This document shows positions 7,675 to 15,767 of a stretch of DNA of 64,000 nt, piece by piece. Source of the DNA: Halalkalibacillus sediminis. Its GTDB lineage: Bacteria; Bacillota; Bacilli; Bacillales; Alkalibacillaceae. The stretch is taken from assembly GCF_002844535.1 (NCBI RefSeq), contig NZ_PJNH01000001.1, forward strand, positions 186,001 to 250,000. The letters are read 5' to 3'. The first letter of the stretch is position 1, and each line of letters begins with the position of its first letter. Position numbers and translations under genes: made by a program. A model generated the notes under the pieces. That model did not search any database and was not told where the DNA came from. It was given only the letters and a program-made list of their open reading frames with translations.

Positions 7675-9417
7675 ATGAGTGGGATATGGTTAGCACTAGT
7701 CGGTGGTATCGTTTTCTTCTTTGGGTATCGTTTTTATTCCAAATTCATTGCTGACCGAATTTATCGATTAGATCCTGAGTTCGTAACACCAGCCCATCAA
7801 TATAAAGATGGAGTGGATTTCGTTCCGACGAATAAATGGGTATTATGGGGGCATCACTTTACCTCAGTAGCTGGGGCAGCGCCAATCGTGGGACCCGCAA
7901 TTGCTGTCTATTGGGGTTGGCTACCTGCGCTATTATGGGTACTGCTTGGAACAGTTTTTGCAGCAGGTGTACATGATTCAGGGACGCTTCTAATGTCAGT
8001 TCGTAATAAAGGTCAATCCGTAGGGACGTTGGCAAACAAATTAATTGGCCAGAGAGCTAAAATTTTGTTCTTATTCATAATACTGCTATTGGTATTGATG
8101 GTGAATGCAGTGTTTGCTTGGGTTATTGCAAACTTGTTCATCTCTAACCCTTCGAGTGTTGTTGCTGTTTTCATCCAAATTCCTTTAGCTATTTGGATTG
8201 GTTACTCTGTTTATAAACGTAAGGGAAGTATGTTAGTACCTTCGTTGATTGCTTTAGCTGTGATGTATTTTACAGCGATTTTAGCAAGTTACTTCCCGGT
8301 ACTTCAAATTGATCTTGTGCAAATGTTTGGCGGTGAGGGAGCAACGACCTTTATTGGAATGAACGCCACTGCAACTGCATTCTTTGCATGGATCATTATC
8401 CTTATGGTATATGTGTATATTGCTTCGACTTTACCAGTTTGGAAACTATTACAACCACGCGATTATATCAATTCTCACCAGCTAATTGTAGGTTTGGCTT
8501 TGCTTTATATAGGTCTACTTGTAACGAATCCAGAAGTTACAGCACCTGTAACAAATTCAGGGGCAGATGATAAATCTTGGTTCCCGTTACTGTTCATAAC
8601 GATCGCTTGTGGTGCCATCTCAGGTTTCCATGGTCTTGTTTCATCTGGTACAACTTCAAAACAGTTGAATAATGAAAAAGACGTTCGTTTTGTCGGTTAT
8701 TTAGGTGCGATTGGTGAAGGTGCTTTAGCATTAGTTGCAATCATCGCAGTTGTCACTTTCTTCCCAACTACTGGCGAATTCACAAGTACGTATAGTGGCT
8801 TCACAGCAGCAAATGGTGCGGGTCTAGGTGTCTTCGTACAAGGCGCAGGTCAACTTATTAATGGCCTTGGAATCCCTGTTGAAGTAGCTACTACTATAGT
8901 AGCCGTAATAGTAGTAAGTTTCGCTGCAACTACACTTGATTCTTCTGTTCGTTTGATGCGTTATATCATTGCAGAACTTGGAACTGAATATAAGATTAAG
9001 CCGATTACAAAAATGCATGTAGCTACAACTATCGCGGTTGTGTCAAGTGCGGCCCTGACGCTAATTCCTGAAGGACCTAATGGCTTCGGTTCAGGTGGAT
9101 ATCTACTATGGCCGCTATTCGGTACCTCAAATCAGCTACTTGCAGGAATCAGCTTACTATTACTAGCTATTTGGTTGAAGAGAAGGGGAAGCAATTATTG
9201 GCCAGCTCTCATACCAATGGTCTTCTTGCTTGTGATGACTTTGTATGCCATGATCATTCAAGTATTCACTGAATGGGCTCCATGGGCAGGAGAAACTAGT
9301 GACTGGTTACTGTTCACATTTGGAGCAATTGTATTCATATTTGCTATATGGATTGTCCTCACTGCCTTTTCAATCTTTAATAAAGAAGGCGATAATCCAG
9401 AAGTCGACAATAAATAA
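7675..9417 (+). CDS. cstA: Carbon starvation protein CstA, peptide/pyruvate-type transporter
   Basis: Integral membrane transporter of the CstA family, used for peptide or pyruvate uptake when preferred carbon is short. The N-terminal family signature includes FVPTNKWVLWGHHFTSVAGA, then APIVGPAIAVYWGWLPA, GVHDSGTLLMSVRNKGQS and, later, GTSNQLLAGISL. About 15-16 hydrophobic helices span its 580 residues, close to the Bacillus form and shorter than E. coli CstA. The start follows an AGGAGGG ribosome binding site. A sigmaA-type promoter and a cre site precede it. It is followed by the CC-tail protein and ArsA-like ATPase genes beyond a hairpin. Confidence 0.96.
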   Translation: MSGIWLALVGGIVFFFGYRFYSKFIADRIYRLDPEFVTPAHQYKDGVDFVPTNKWVLWGHHFTSVAGAAPIVGPAIAVYWGWLPALLWVLLGTVFAAGVHDSGTLLMSVRNKGQSVGTLANKLIGQRAKILFLFIILLLVLMVNAVFAWVIANLFISNPSSVVAVFIQIPLAIWIGYSVYKRKGSMLVPSLIALAVMYFTAILASYFPVLQIDLVQMFGGEGATTFIGMNATATAFFAWIIILMVYVYIASTLPVWKLLQPRDYINSHQLIVGLALLYIGLLVTNPEVTAPVTNSGADDKSWFPLLFITIACGAISGFHGLVSSGTTSKQLNNEKDVRFVGYLGAIGEGALALVAIIAVVTFFPTTGEFTSTYSGFTAANGAGLGVFVQGAGQLINGLGIPVEVATTIVAVIVVSFAATTLDSSVRLMRYIIAELGTEYKIKPITKMHVATTIAVVSSAALTLIPEGPNGFGSGGYLLWPLFGTSNQLLAGISLLLLAIWLKRRGSNYWPALIPMVFLLVMTLYAMIIQVFTEWAPWAGETSDWLLFTFGAIVFIFAIWIVLTAFSIFNKEGDNPEVDNK

Positions 9418-9434
9418 AACTTGAAGCTCAAAGG

Positions 9435-9465
9435 ATAAAAGCCGTGCAAATCGTACGGCTTTTAT
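9435..9465 (+). terminator. Terminator after cstA
   Basis: Stem ATAAAAGCCGTGC/GTACGGCTTTTAT with a short loop and T tract. Read-through to the small CC-tail gene is possible, since no clear new promoter is visible in the short gap. Confidence 0.75.
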
Positions 9466-9516
9466 TCAATTACTGGAATAGTTAAAATGAAAGAAACAAA
9501 AGGGGTAGGGATTGAA

Positions 9517-9783
9517 ATGGCTGATAAAAAATTCTCTTTTAAAAAGTTGATGGAGTATTATGATGAAGTCTTGAGTCTACCTCATCGAACAGAGGTAGCA
9601 CGTGAGCTTCGGGATGAAGAAGATTTGTTCATGTTGTTGATTTATTCAGATATGCTCGGAATTCCTAATCCTGCATTCTATTACACGTTGGAACTATACC
9701 CTCACATCATTGAAAAATTTCATGATTGGCACCTTCGTATGGGGATGGAGAAATCTCCATTAGAAGGAATTCGATGTTGTTAA
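9517..9783 (+). CDS. Small protein ending in Cys-Cys (cory-CC-star-like)
   Basis: 88-residue acidic/aromatic protein whose last residues are GIRCC, directly before the stop. I recall a family called cory-CC-star, named for this C-terminus and found next to ArsA-type ATPases; the match is from memory. Visible blocks are MEYYDEVLSLPHRTEVAREL, LFMLLIYSDMLGIPNPAFYY and HDWHLRMGMEKSPLEGIRCC. No signal peptide or membrane segment is clear. ATG 9517 is chosen because AGGGGTAGGG lies just upstream; an ATG 30 bases earlier has no ribosome binding site. Position between cstA and the ArsA-like gene suggests a client or partner of that ATPase. The vicinal cysteines could bind a metal or form a disulfide. 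Confidence 0.8.
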   Translation: MADKKFSFKKLMEYYDEVLSLPHRTEVARELRDEEDLFMLLIYSDMLGIPNPAFYYTLELYPHIIEKFHDWHLRMGMEKSPLEGIRCC

Positions 9784-9807
9784 TTTCAAGAAAGTTGGTG
9801 CACGGTT

Positions 9808-10752
9808 ATGATTACTGATAAACAGATTATATTTGTTGGAGGTAAAGGAGGGGTAGGTAAGTCTACATCATCTGCTGCAATTGCCCTATCTTATGCTAAT
9901 CAGAATATGAAAACATTAATCATATCAACTGATCCTGCACACAATTTGGGCGATATTTTTCACAAGAAAATTAAACATGACAAAACTGAACTACAAGAGA
10001 ACCTTTGGGGTATCGAAATTGACGCAGAAAATGAATCTAAAAGGTATATTGATGAAGTGAAGAATAACCTGGAAGGGCTTGTGAAATCAAGAATGGTTGA
10101 AGAAGTGCATCGCCAAATAGATATGGCCAGCGCAACACCAGGAGCAGAAGAAGCGGCTTTGTTTGACCGCTTGATCTCAATTATCATCGATGAGTCCAAG
10201 GAGTTTGATAAAATCATTTTTGATACGGCTCCAACTGGGCATACCATTCGCTTATTGACCCTTCCGGAATTGATGAATGTATGGATTGATGGAATGATAG
10301 AAAGAAGACAAAAGACTAACGAAAATTACACACAGCTTTTAAACGATGGAGAACCAGTTGAAGATCCGATTTATGAAATCCTCCAAAAAAGAAAAAGAAA
10401 ATTCGAAGCTGTAAGAGAAATTATCTTAGACCAAAATCGTACAGGGTATGTTTTTGTATTGAATCCAGAAAGGTTACCAATATTGGAAACAAAGCACGCA
10501 ACAAACCAGCTTGATCAACACGATATAAAAGTTAAACATCTAATTATAAATAAGGTTCTCCCTGATTATGCAGATGGCAAATTTTTAGTTCAGCGGAAAG
10601 AGCAAGAGAAAAAGTATTTGAAGGAAATTGATGAAGTTTTCAAAAACCAATTTAAAATACAGATCCCTTTATTAGAAGAAGATGTCTCAGACCTTGAAAA
10701 ACTGAAGCTATTTTCTAACTACATGGATCAACTATTAAAGGAGGAAGCTTAA
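9808..10752 (+). CDS. ArsA/GET3 (TRC40) family ATPase
   Basis: Deviant Walker-A ATPase of the ArsA/Get3 group. The P-loop is GGKGGVGKST at residues 11-20 with the signature first lysine, switch I is in STDPAHNLGDIF and switch II in FDTAPTGHTIRLL. One ATPase domain in 314 residues, like Get3, rather than the tandem ArsA of arsenite pumps. No arsB, arsC or arsR is nearby, so arsenite export is unlikely. It follows the CC-tail gene after 24 bases with a weak ribosome binding site and overlaps the next gene by one base (TAATG). Possible role: nucleotide-driven delivery or assembly involving the CC-tail protein, and perhaps CstA. Confidence 0.88.
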   Translation: MITDKQIIFVGGKGGVGKSTSSAAIALSYANQNMKTLIISTDPAHNLGDIFHKKIKHDKTELQENLWGIEIDAENESKRYIDEVKNNLEGLVKSRMVEEVHRQIDMASATPGAEEAALFDRLISIIIDESKEFDKIIFDTAPTGHTIRLLTLPELMNVWIDGMIERRQKTNENYTQLLNDGEPVEDPIYEILQKRKRKFEAVREIILDQNRTGYVFVLNPERLPILETKHATNQLDQHDIKVKHLIINKVLPDYADGKFLVQRKEQEKKYLKEIDEVFKNQFKIQIPLLEEDVSDLEKLKLFSNYMDQLLKEEA

Positions 10753-11741
10753 TGCGAGCAATCGTTCATGAAGGAAAAGAAGGATTAAATGGGCTAGCAA
10801 TTAAGGATATGGACCAGCCGAGTTTGCAGAAAAATCAAGTACTCGTCAAAATGAAAACTTTCGGGATGAATCGACGCGACTTGGCTGTGACGATGCGACA
10901 TAATACAAATGATCCTGCTTTAATTTTAGGTTCTGATGGTGCGGGAATTATTGAAAGCGTAGGGTCAAGTGTTAACAATTGGAGCGTAGGTGATGAGGTT
11001 GTTATTAACCCAGGTATGGGTTGGAAAGATAACAGTGATGCTCCACCAGAAGGTTTTGAAATCGTTGGTTTACCTGATCATGGCACCTTCTCAGAGTTTA
11101 TGGCTGTAGATGCCAATCATGTTGAGAGAAAACCATCTCATCTATCTTGGGAGGAAGCAGGCGTTTTATCACTTGCTGCGTTGACTGCCTATAGAGCCGT
11201 GTTTACGAGAGGGAAACTGACTAAAGAAGATACTATTATGTTACCAGGTATCGGAAGCGGCGTTTTAACATTTGCATTAAAGTACGCGAAAGCTATTGGC
11301 GCAAGGGTGATTGTAACTTCTCGTAGTGATGAGAAGTTGAAGAAGGCGAGTGAACTTGGGGCAGATGTCACTGTTCAAACGCAATCGGACTGGAAAGAGG
11401 AGTTAAAAGATGAACAGGTTGATCTGTTAATTGAATCCGTTGGAGCAGCAACATTCAATAAATCACTCGATATCATTCGCAAAGGTGGAACCATCGTTAC
11501 TTTCGGAGCAACAACAGATGACGATGTAACAATCAATATTCGTAAATTCTTTTATGGACAATACAATTTATTAGGTTCTACGATGGGAAGTGCTGAAGAA
11601 TTATGTGAAATGATTTCATTTATCGAGGAGCATGACATCAAACCGGAAATTGACCATATGTTTGAAATGAATGATTACAAGCAAGCATTTGAATACCTGA
11701 GGGATACGAAAAACTTTGGAAAGATAGGCTTTTCTTTATAA
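10752..11741 (+). CDS. MDR-family zinc-less alcohol dehydrogenase/quinone reductase-like oxidoreductase
   Basis: 329-residue medium-chain dehydrogenase/reductase, like B. subtilis YogA. The N-terminal GroES-like fold includes KMKTFGMNRRDLAV and GSDGAGIIESVG; the Rossmann segment is LPGIGSGVLTFALKYAKAIG followed by VTSRSDEKLKKASELGAD. The cysteine and histidine ligands of zinc alcohol dehydrogenases are not visible, pointing to a zinc-free NAD(P)H reductase. ATG overlaps the ArsA-like stop (TAATG) with GGAGG upstream, so it is translationally coupled to it. Substrate unknown. Confidence 0.85.
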   Translation: MRAIVHEGKEGLNGLAIKDMDQPSLQKNQVLVKMKTFGMNRRDLAVTMRHNTNDPALILGSDGAGIIESVGSSVNNWSVGDEVVINPGMGWKDNSDAPPEGFEIVGLPDHGTFSEFMAVDANHVERKPSHLSWEEAGVLSLAALTAYRAVFTRGKLTKEDTIMLPGIGSGVLTFALKYAKAIGARVIVTSRSDEKLKKASELGADVTVQTQSDWKEELKDEQVDLLIESVGAATFNKSLDIIRKGGTIVTFGATTDDDVTINIRKFFYGQYNLLGSTMGSAEELCEMISFIEEHDIKPEIDHMFEMNDYKQAFEYLRDTKNFGKIGFSL

Positions 11742-11751
11742 GTGGTCAGAG

Positions 11752-11784
11752 AACTGAACTTCGAAAATGAAGTTCAGTTTTTTT
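11752..11784 (+). terminator. Rho-independent terminator
   Basis: Stem AACTGAACTTC/GAAGTTCAGTT, loop GAAAAT, then a T run. Ends the CC-tail/ArsA/MDR unit. Confidence 0.92.
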
Positions 11785-11835
11785 GTAACATTCCACAAGG
11801 CGAAAACGTCTAGTTAAGTAAGAAGGGGTGACGTG

Positions 11836-12810
11836 ATGAAATTGTGGATTGCATGGTTTGTCGCAATGTTATTTTTATTGGTGGGTTGTGGAACTGGAGA
11901 TGAGGTCAGTGGCGAACAAGGAAATGACGGTAATCAAATCGATGAGAAGATAAGTCAATTCGAAGGGTATGTGGCTGCATATGAAGATGAAAGAGTATTG
12001 ATTGTGGAAAATGAATTGAGTGAACCATATAAAGACATGGAATTCGAGGATTTCACGGAGAAAGCAGGCCAAGCGATATATTTCTCACTAGAAGAAATAG
12101 AAAATTCTATGAGAGATTCACTTGTTCTCGGTGAAAAAATTACTGTTGAGCATGGTGCAGTTGCAGAGTCTTATCCAGGTCAAAGCAGCGCAGTATCGAT
12201 CAACAGAGTGGTCGATGAACAAAACGACTTGATCGTGAATCATGAAAAGGTAGATAACGTTCATGCCTGGCATTCTTTTTTACATTCGAAAGATGGTTCA
12301 ATGAGAAAAATGAATACAACTACTGAGGGAGATTCTGTCTTTACGATGATTCAGAGAAAAGAAGATAACTATAAAGTTATGATTGATGGATCCCAAGACG
12401 AATTTGGGCCGATGGAAATAAATAATTATTCTTGTGGACAGTATGCAGAATCCTACGAGCAACCCGATGTGAATATAACATTGACCGATTGCAATAATGA
12501 CAGTGGTGAGCTCACTCTTTTTAGTTTAGAAGCTAATCAATTGATAATCCCTGAACAAAAATACAGTTCTCTTTCTGTGCAAACGTTGGAGGGAGAGAGT
12601 GTTTTTGAAAGCGATGATCAAGCAATCATTAACGAAACGATCGAGAAAATAAAGTCGGGTAACAAGACGTCAGTTGCTCAAATGGGGTTGATGGCCTCTG
12701 ATGGTAAATTGACTCTTAGCGGAGAATATGCAGATGTAATCTTGGACTATTATCTTGATGGAAATGTTATAAGTGGTGGAGCTTATATCGAAGCCGGGTT
12801 GAATTATTAA
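11836..12810 (+). CDS. Predicted lipoprotein of unknown function
   Basis: 325 residues with a type II signal peptide: a short hydrophobic stretch and lipobox LLVGC, so the mature N-terminus is a lipid-modified Cys near position 18, followed by a Gly/Glu/Asp-rich linker. The first half has a pattern like the small secreted DUF3221-type domains (EGYVAAYEDERVLIVEN), which is only a resemblance. ATG 11836 is preferred to the adjoining GTG 11833 because AGAAGGGG lies upstream. It is a single-gene unit between two terminators. Confidence 0.7.
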   Translation: MKLWIAWFVAMLFLLVGCGTGDEVSGEQGNDGNQIDEKISQFEGYVAAYEDERVLIVENELSEPYKDMEFEDFTEKAGQAIYFSLEEIENSMRDSLVLGEKITVEHGAVAESYPGQSSAVSINRVVDEQNDLIVNHEKVDNVHAWHSFLHSKDGSMRKMNTTTEGDSVFTMIQRKEDNYKVMIDGSQDEFGPMEINNYSCGQYAESYEQPDVNITLTDCNNDSGELTLFSLEANQLIIPEQKYSSLSVQTLEGESVFESDDQAIINETIEKIKSGNKTSVAQMGLMASDGKLTLSGEYADVILDYYLDGNVISGGAYIEAGLNY

Positions 12811-12823
12811 TAATGCTTTAACA

Positions 12824-12851
12824 GCACCTACAGTGATGTAGGTGTTTTTTT
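12824..12851 (+). terminator. Rho-independent terminator
   Basis: Stem CACCTACA/TGTAGGTG with loop GTGA and seven T residues. Ends the lipoprotein gene. Confidence 0.9.
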
Positions 12852-12917
12852 GTATCTGTAGTCAGCTGAAAAAAATCTGCAATTAGCCACTTTTTCCACT
12901 CCTATCTCGATTATAGT

Positions 12918-12983
12918 ATGAGTGGACAAAAACCGCGTCGTAAGAGCGTCAGTCCACATACATTATATGGAGGAGGTGTATGA
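12918..12983 (+). CDS. Possible 21-residue basic leader peptide before the amidase
   Basis: An ATG-initiated frame of 21 codons begins MSGQKPRRKS, ends GGGV, and its stop abuts the amidase ATG exactly. Its last glycine codons form the GGAGGAGGT ribosome binding site of the amidase. It has no good ribosome binding site of its own, so translation is doubtful. If translated, it would couple to amidase synthesis. Confidence 0.25.
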   Translation: MSGQKPRRKSVSPHTLYGGGV

Positions 12984-13667
12984 ATGCGTCAATGGATTCA
13001 AGATGCAGGTCATGGGGGAATAGATCCTGGAGCAGTTGTACATGGACAACAAGAAAAAGAATGGAACCTAGAAGCATCAATTTATGTGAATGAGCGACTG
13101 AAGGAGCTTGGATACCATTCCACGTTGACTAGGGGTTCAGATAAAAGCTTATCTAACCAGCAACGTACTACAATAACTAAACGTTACCCAAAAGGTATTT
13201 CACACCATTTCAACGCAGGTGGAGGAAAAGGTGCTGAGTTTATTCACAGTATCCATTCTGATGGGAAATTTGAAAAGTTACTTGAAGAAGAATTCAAGAA
13301 AGCTGGATATCCATTCCGGAGGACATTTTCAAAGAGGTATGCAGAGCATTCAAATAAAGATTATTATTTTATGCACCGGGAGACAGGTGCATGTCGCGTG
13401 ACGATAGTGGAATATGACTTTTTAGATGGACCTAATAGAAATAAACTTAAAAGTGAAAGCTATCGCAAAGGAATGTACGAATGCGTTGTTCGTGCTGTAG
13501 TAAGGGAAGAGAAGGGATCGTTCAATATCCCATATGTAGAGGAAAACGTTGACACTTTTTATCGGGTAATCACCGGCTCTTTCCGAGAACAAAAACATGC
13601 TCAAAAAAGAATTGACCAGCTTAAAAAGGTTGGATTCGATTCATTCATTGACGTTTTGAAAAAATGA
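12984..13667 (+). CDS. N-acetylmuramoyl-L-alanine amidase (Amidase_3) with SPOR-like C-terminus
   Basis: 227-residue peptidoglycan hydrolase that cuts the MurNAc-L-Ala bond. The zinc ligands and catalytic Glu of the Amidase_3 fold are visible: His10 in DAGHGG, Glu24 in EKEWNL, His75 in SHHFNAG and Glu143 in VEYDFLD. Residues about 181-226 (FYRVITGSFREQKHAQKRI) look like a SPOR peptidoglycan-binding domain. No signal peptide, as expected for a holin-dependent endolysin. Strong GGAGGAGGT ribosome binding site. The stop overlaps the holin start (ATGA). The gene order endolysin-holin is phage-like, but no other phage genes flank it. Confidence 0.92.
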   Translation: MRQWIQDAGHGGIDPGAVVHGQQEKEWNLEASIYVNERLKELGYHSTLTRGSDKSLSNQQRTTITKRYPKGISHHFNAGGGKGAEFIHSIHSDGKFEKLLEEEFKKAGYPFRRTFSKRYAEHSNKDYYFMHRETGACRVTIVEYDFLDGPNRNKLKSESYRKGMYECVVRAVVREEKGSFNIPYVEENVDTFYRVITGSFREQKHAQKRIDQLKKVGFDSFIDVLKK

Positions 13668-13933
13668 CAGAAATCACTCTTGATTATATAAACTTCATTA
13701 TGGAAGAATTATTGATTTTGGTTCCAGTATTGCTGATTATAGGGAAAATCATAAAAATATCTACGACTATTCCTCATCGCTATATTCCATTGTTTCTGCT
13801 TGTTACCAGCATGGTACTAACCTTTACACGCTTAGGGATCAATTTTGAATCACTTGTGCAAAGTGTATTGATTACCGGGACTGCAGTTTTTGGGCATCAA
13901 TTATTTAAACAAATGAAGGAACCAAAAAAATGA
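13664..13933 (+). CDS. Phage holin family protein (Hol44/Phage_holin_5_2-like)
   Basis: 89 residues with two or three hydrophobic helices (about 15-31, 40-56 and 62-78) and a C-terminal charged tail. The ending TAVFGHQLFKQ is what I recall for the Hol44-type holins. Holins form membrane lesions that release endolysin to the wall. It is translated in the -1 frame from an ATGA overlap with the amidase. Together they form a two-gene lysis cassette, either a prophage relic or a domesticated module. Confidence 0.85.
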   Translation: MTEITLDYINFIMEELLILVPVLLIIGKIIKISTTIPHRYIPLFLLVTSMVLTFTRLGINFESLVQSVLITGTAVFGHQLFKQMKEPKK

Positions 13934-13957
13934 CAGACCTGTTATCATAGGTCTGTC
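13924..13957 (-). terminator. Minus-strand terminator for the 58-residue gene
   Basis: Stem GACAGACCT/AGGTCTGTC with an 8-base loop. Read on the minus strand it is followed by A and then seven T residues; on the plus strand there is no T run. It therefore belongs to the minus-strand small gene. Confidence 0.8.
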
Positions 13958-13963
13958 AAAAGT

Positions 13964-14140
13964 TTAATATTTTTCATAACCATTTTTAACAACAAGGTTT
14001 TCATAAGATTGGTCCACTACATAAAACTTATTATCACCTTTTACGACGATGTGATCGTCAGTACAAAATTCCCTCGCCTGAGCAACATCTTCAAATGGTA
14101 CAGCTTCTATATATTGGTTTTCAATCTGAATTGAAGCCAT
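13964..14140 (-). CDS. Small 58-residue protein of unknown function
   Basis: A short gene with AGGAAGGATGA upstream of ATG 14140, a clean 58-codon frame and its own terminator. The product begins MASIQIENQYIEAVPFEDV, has a central DDHIVVKGDNKFYVVDQ segment that looks like a beta-hairpin, and ends VKNGYEKY. No signal peptide, membrane segment or metal motif. The single Cys is in REFCTDD. I do not recognise a family. Confidence 0.65.
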   Translation of the reverse strand: MASIQIENQYIEAVPFEDVAQAREFCTDDHIVVKGDNKFYVVDQSYENLVVKNGYEKY

Positions 14141-14201
14141 TCAGCTCATCCTTCCTATCGAAAAAGAACTTTAATAAAAGAATACCCCAATTCCATTTGG
14201 T

Positions 14202-15686
14202 TTAAGCTTTATTTTTCAATTCGAGGAATATGTTGGCACACTGAGCATCCCACTGGGAACCTGCCCCGTCTTCAATGATGGACATAGCTTTATGTTTCGT
14301 CATTCCTTTACGATAAGGTCTGTTCGATGTCATAGCGTCAAAAGCATCTGCTACTGCTATGATTCTACCGAACAAAGGAATGTCATCCCCAGATAATTGA
14401 TCAGGATATCCTTTTCCATCATAACGTTCATGGTGGTGTCTCACACCTGGAAGTAAGGGAGACATTGATTCACTAGGCTGCACTTGTTTTAGAATATTTT
14501 CTCCCAAGACAGGGTGTTCTTGAATTCTCTTAAACTCTTCATCTGTCAACTTACCGTCTTTTAAAAGAATTTCGTCCGCGATCCCTATCTTACCTATGTC
14601 ATGGAGGAGGGCTGTTTTCTTCAGCTGAGAAAGTACAGCTGGGGAAAGTCCTAATTTCCTGCCAATTTCAACGGATGATTCAGATACTCTGATAGAATGT
14701 CCAGCGGTATAAGGATCTCTTGCATCTAATGCCGTAGCGAGTGTTTGAATGAAACTGTCAAGTAATCGTTGATTTGTATGGTCTTTGGTTTCTAAAGAGT
14801 CTACCATGTGATTGAACCCTTTGATTAATCGAGAAAAGTCGTCCGTATAGGAATCGTGTTCACGGATGGTTAAATCTCCATTTTGCACCTTCTGCATTCC
14901 ATCATAAATCGTACTGATAGGCTGTTGTATGGATTGAGAAATAAGACGTGCACCTATAACAGAGAATATAATACTTAATAAAATTATGATGCTGGCCCAC
15001 TGCCAGTACTGGTTCGCTAGCACTTCTGAAATTTGTACCAAGCGGATTTGGGCAGCTAACGTGAATAAAAGTATAGGGAATAATCCTATGACCAGAAAAC
15101 TTGCTAGCAATTTTTTCTGAATAGATATTTGAACCTCTTCATTCAAAGATAAAGTAAGGTTATGATCAGAAGCGAGTTCCTTCAAATAAAACAATACGGG
15201 TTGAATGGCTCTTAATGTTAAGAAATATTCTATCAACGCATGCATCGCTGCTATCAGAATGGAACCGATATAGGCAAAACTTATAAACGAATAAGGAACA
15301 TCGAGATATCCCATCTGAATGAAACTGAATGAAAGGCTGCCTGCTGGTATAGCAAAACCGAGCAAATGCGGTAACATAATTCTCCTTACGGTCAAGAAGG
15401 GGAATTTTTTTAATTGTTCATGTGCCAGTTTTAAATGAGCGTTTTCTAGATCTTTTTTTACTAATGAGAGCTTTATGATTCTTAAGTCTTTGCGAAATAC
15501 AAGAAATTCGCAAATGAACATAATCAAGACAGAAACCAATATCGTTCCTGCCATCAAATACATTTCACTCATGGAAAGCGAAAGCGTAGTGAAAATAAAT
15601 ATCCCACCAACAACAAAAACTGCTACTGATGAACCAATCACATAATTGATCAATAGGCGTTTCATAAAAGTCTGATAGATTGTCAT
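14202..15686 (-). CDS. Membrane HD-GYP phosphodiesterase with HAMP domain
   Basis: Likely cyclic-dinucleotide (c-di-GMP) phosphodiesterase. Two hydrophobic hairpins (about 15-60 and 100-150) and a further pair around 195-250 precede a HAMP segment (SIQQPISTIYDGMQKVQNGD). The HD-GYP domain then shows AGHSIRVSE, LLHDIGKIGI, HHHERYDGKGYPD and DAFDAMTSNRPYR, so the HD metal residues and the GYP signature are intact. No recognisable extracellular ligand domain. ATG 15686 is chosen: an AGGTG lies 9 bases upstream and overlaps a GTG at 15698. It lies 81 bases downstream of ligD on the same strand. Confidence 0.92.
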   Translation of the reverse strand: MTIYQTFMKRLLINYVIGSSVAVFVVGGIFIFTTLSLSMSEMYLMAGTILVSVLIMFICEFLVFRKDLRIIKLSLVKKDLENAHLKLAHEQLKKFPFLTVRRIMLPHLLGFAIPAGSLSFSFIQMGYLDVPYSFISFAYIGSILIAAMHALIEYFLTLRAIQPVLFYLKELASDHNLTLSLNEEVQISIQKKLLASFLVIGLFPILLFTLAAQIRLVQISEVLANQYWQWASIIILLSIIFSVIGARLISQSIQQPISTIYDGMQKVQNGDLTIREHDSYTDDFSRLIKGFNHMVDSLETKDHTNQRLLDSFIQTLATALDARDPYTAGHSIRVSESSVEIGRKLGLSPAVLSQLKKTALLHDIGKIGIADEILLKDGKLTDEEFKRIQEHPVLGENILKQVQPSESMSPLLPGVRHHHERYDGKGYPDQLSGDDIPLFGRIIAVADAFDAMTSNRPYRKGMTKHKAMSIIEDGAGSQWDAQCANIFLELKNKA

Positions 15687-15767
15687 AGTAAAATTCACCT
15701 AATTAATTTGTCTTACAATAAATATATAAGAAAACTCGACAGGTGTCATTATTTGAAGGTAAATACA

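Noticed and set aside
9808-10752. Arsenite pump ATPase in an ars operon
   Set aside because: Only one ATPase domain, and no arsB, arsC, arsR or arsD around it.
12984-13933. Full prophage
   Set aside because: Only the amidase and holin are phage-like; neighbours are ordinary chromosomal genes and no integrase or attachment repeats are seen.
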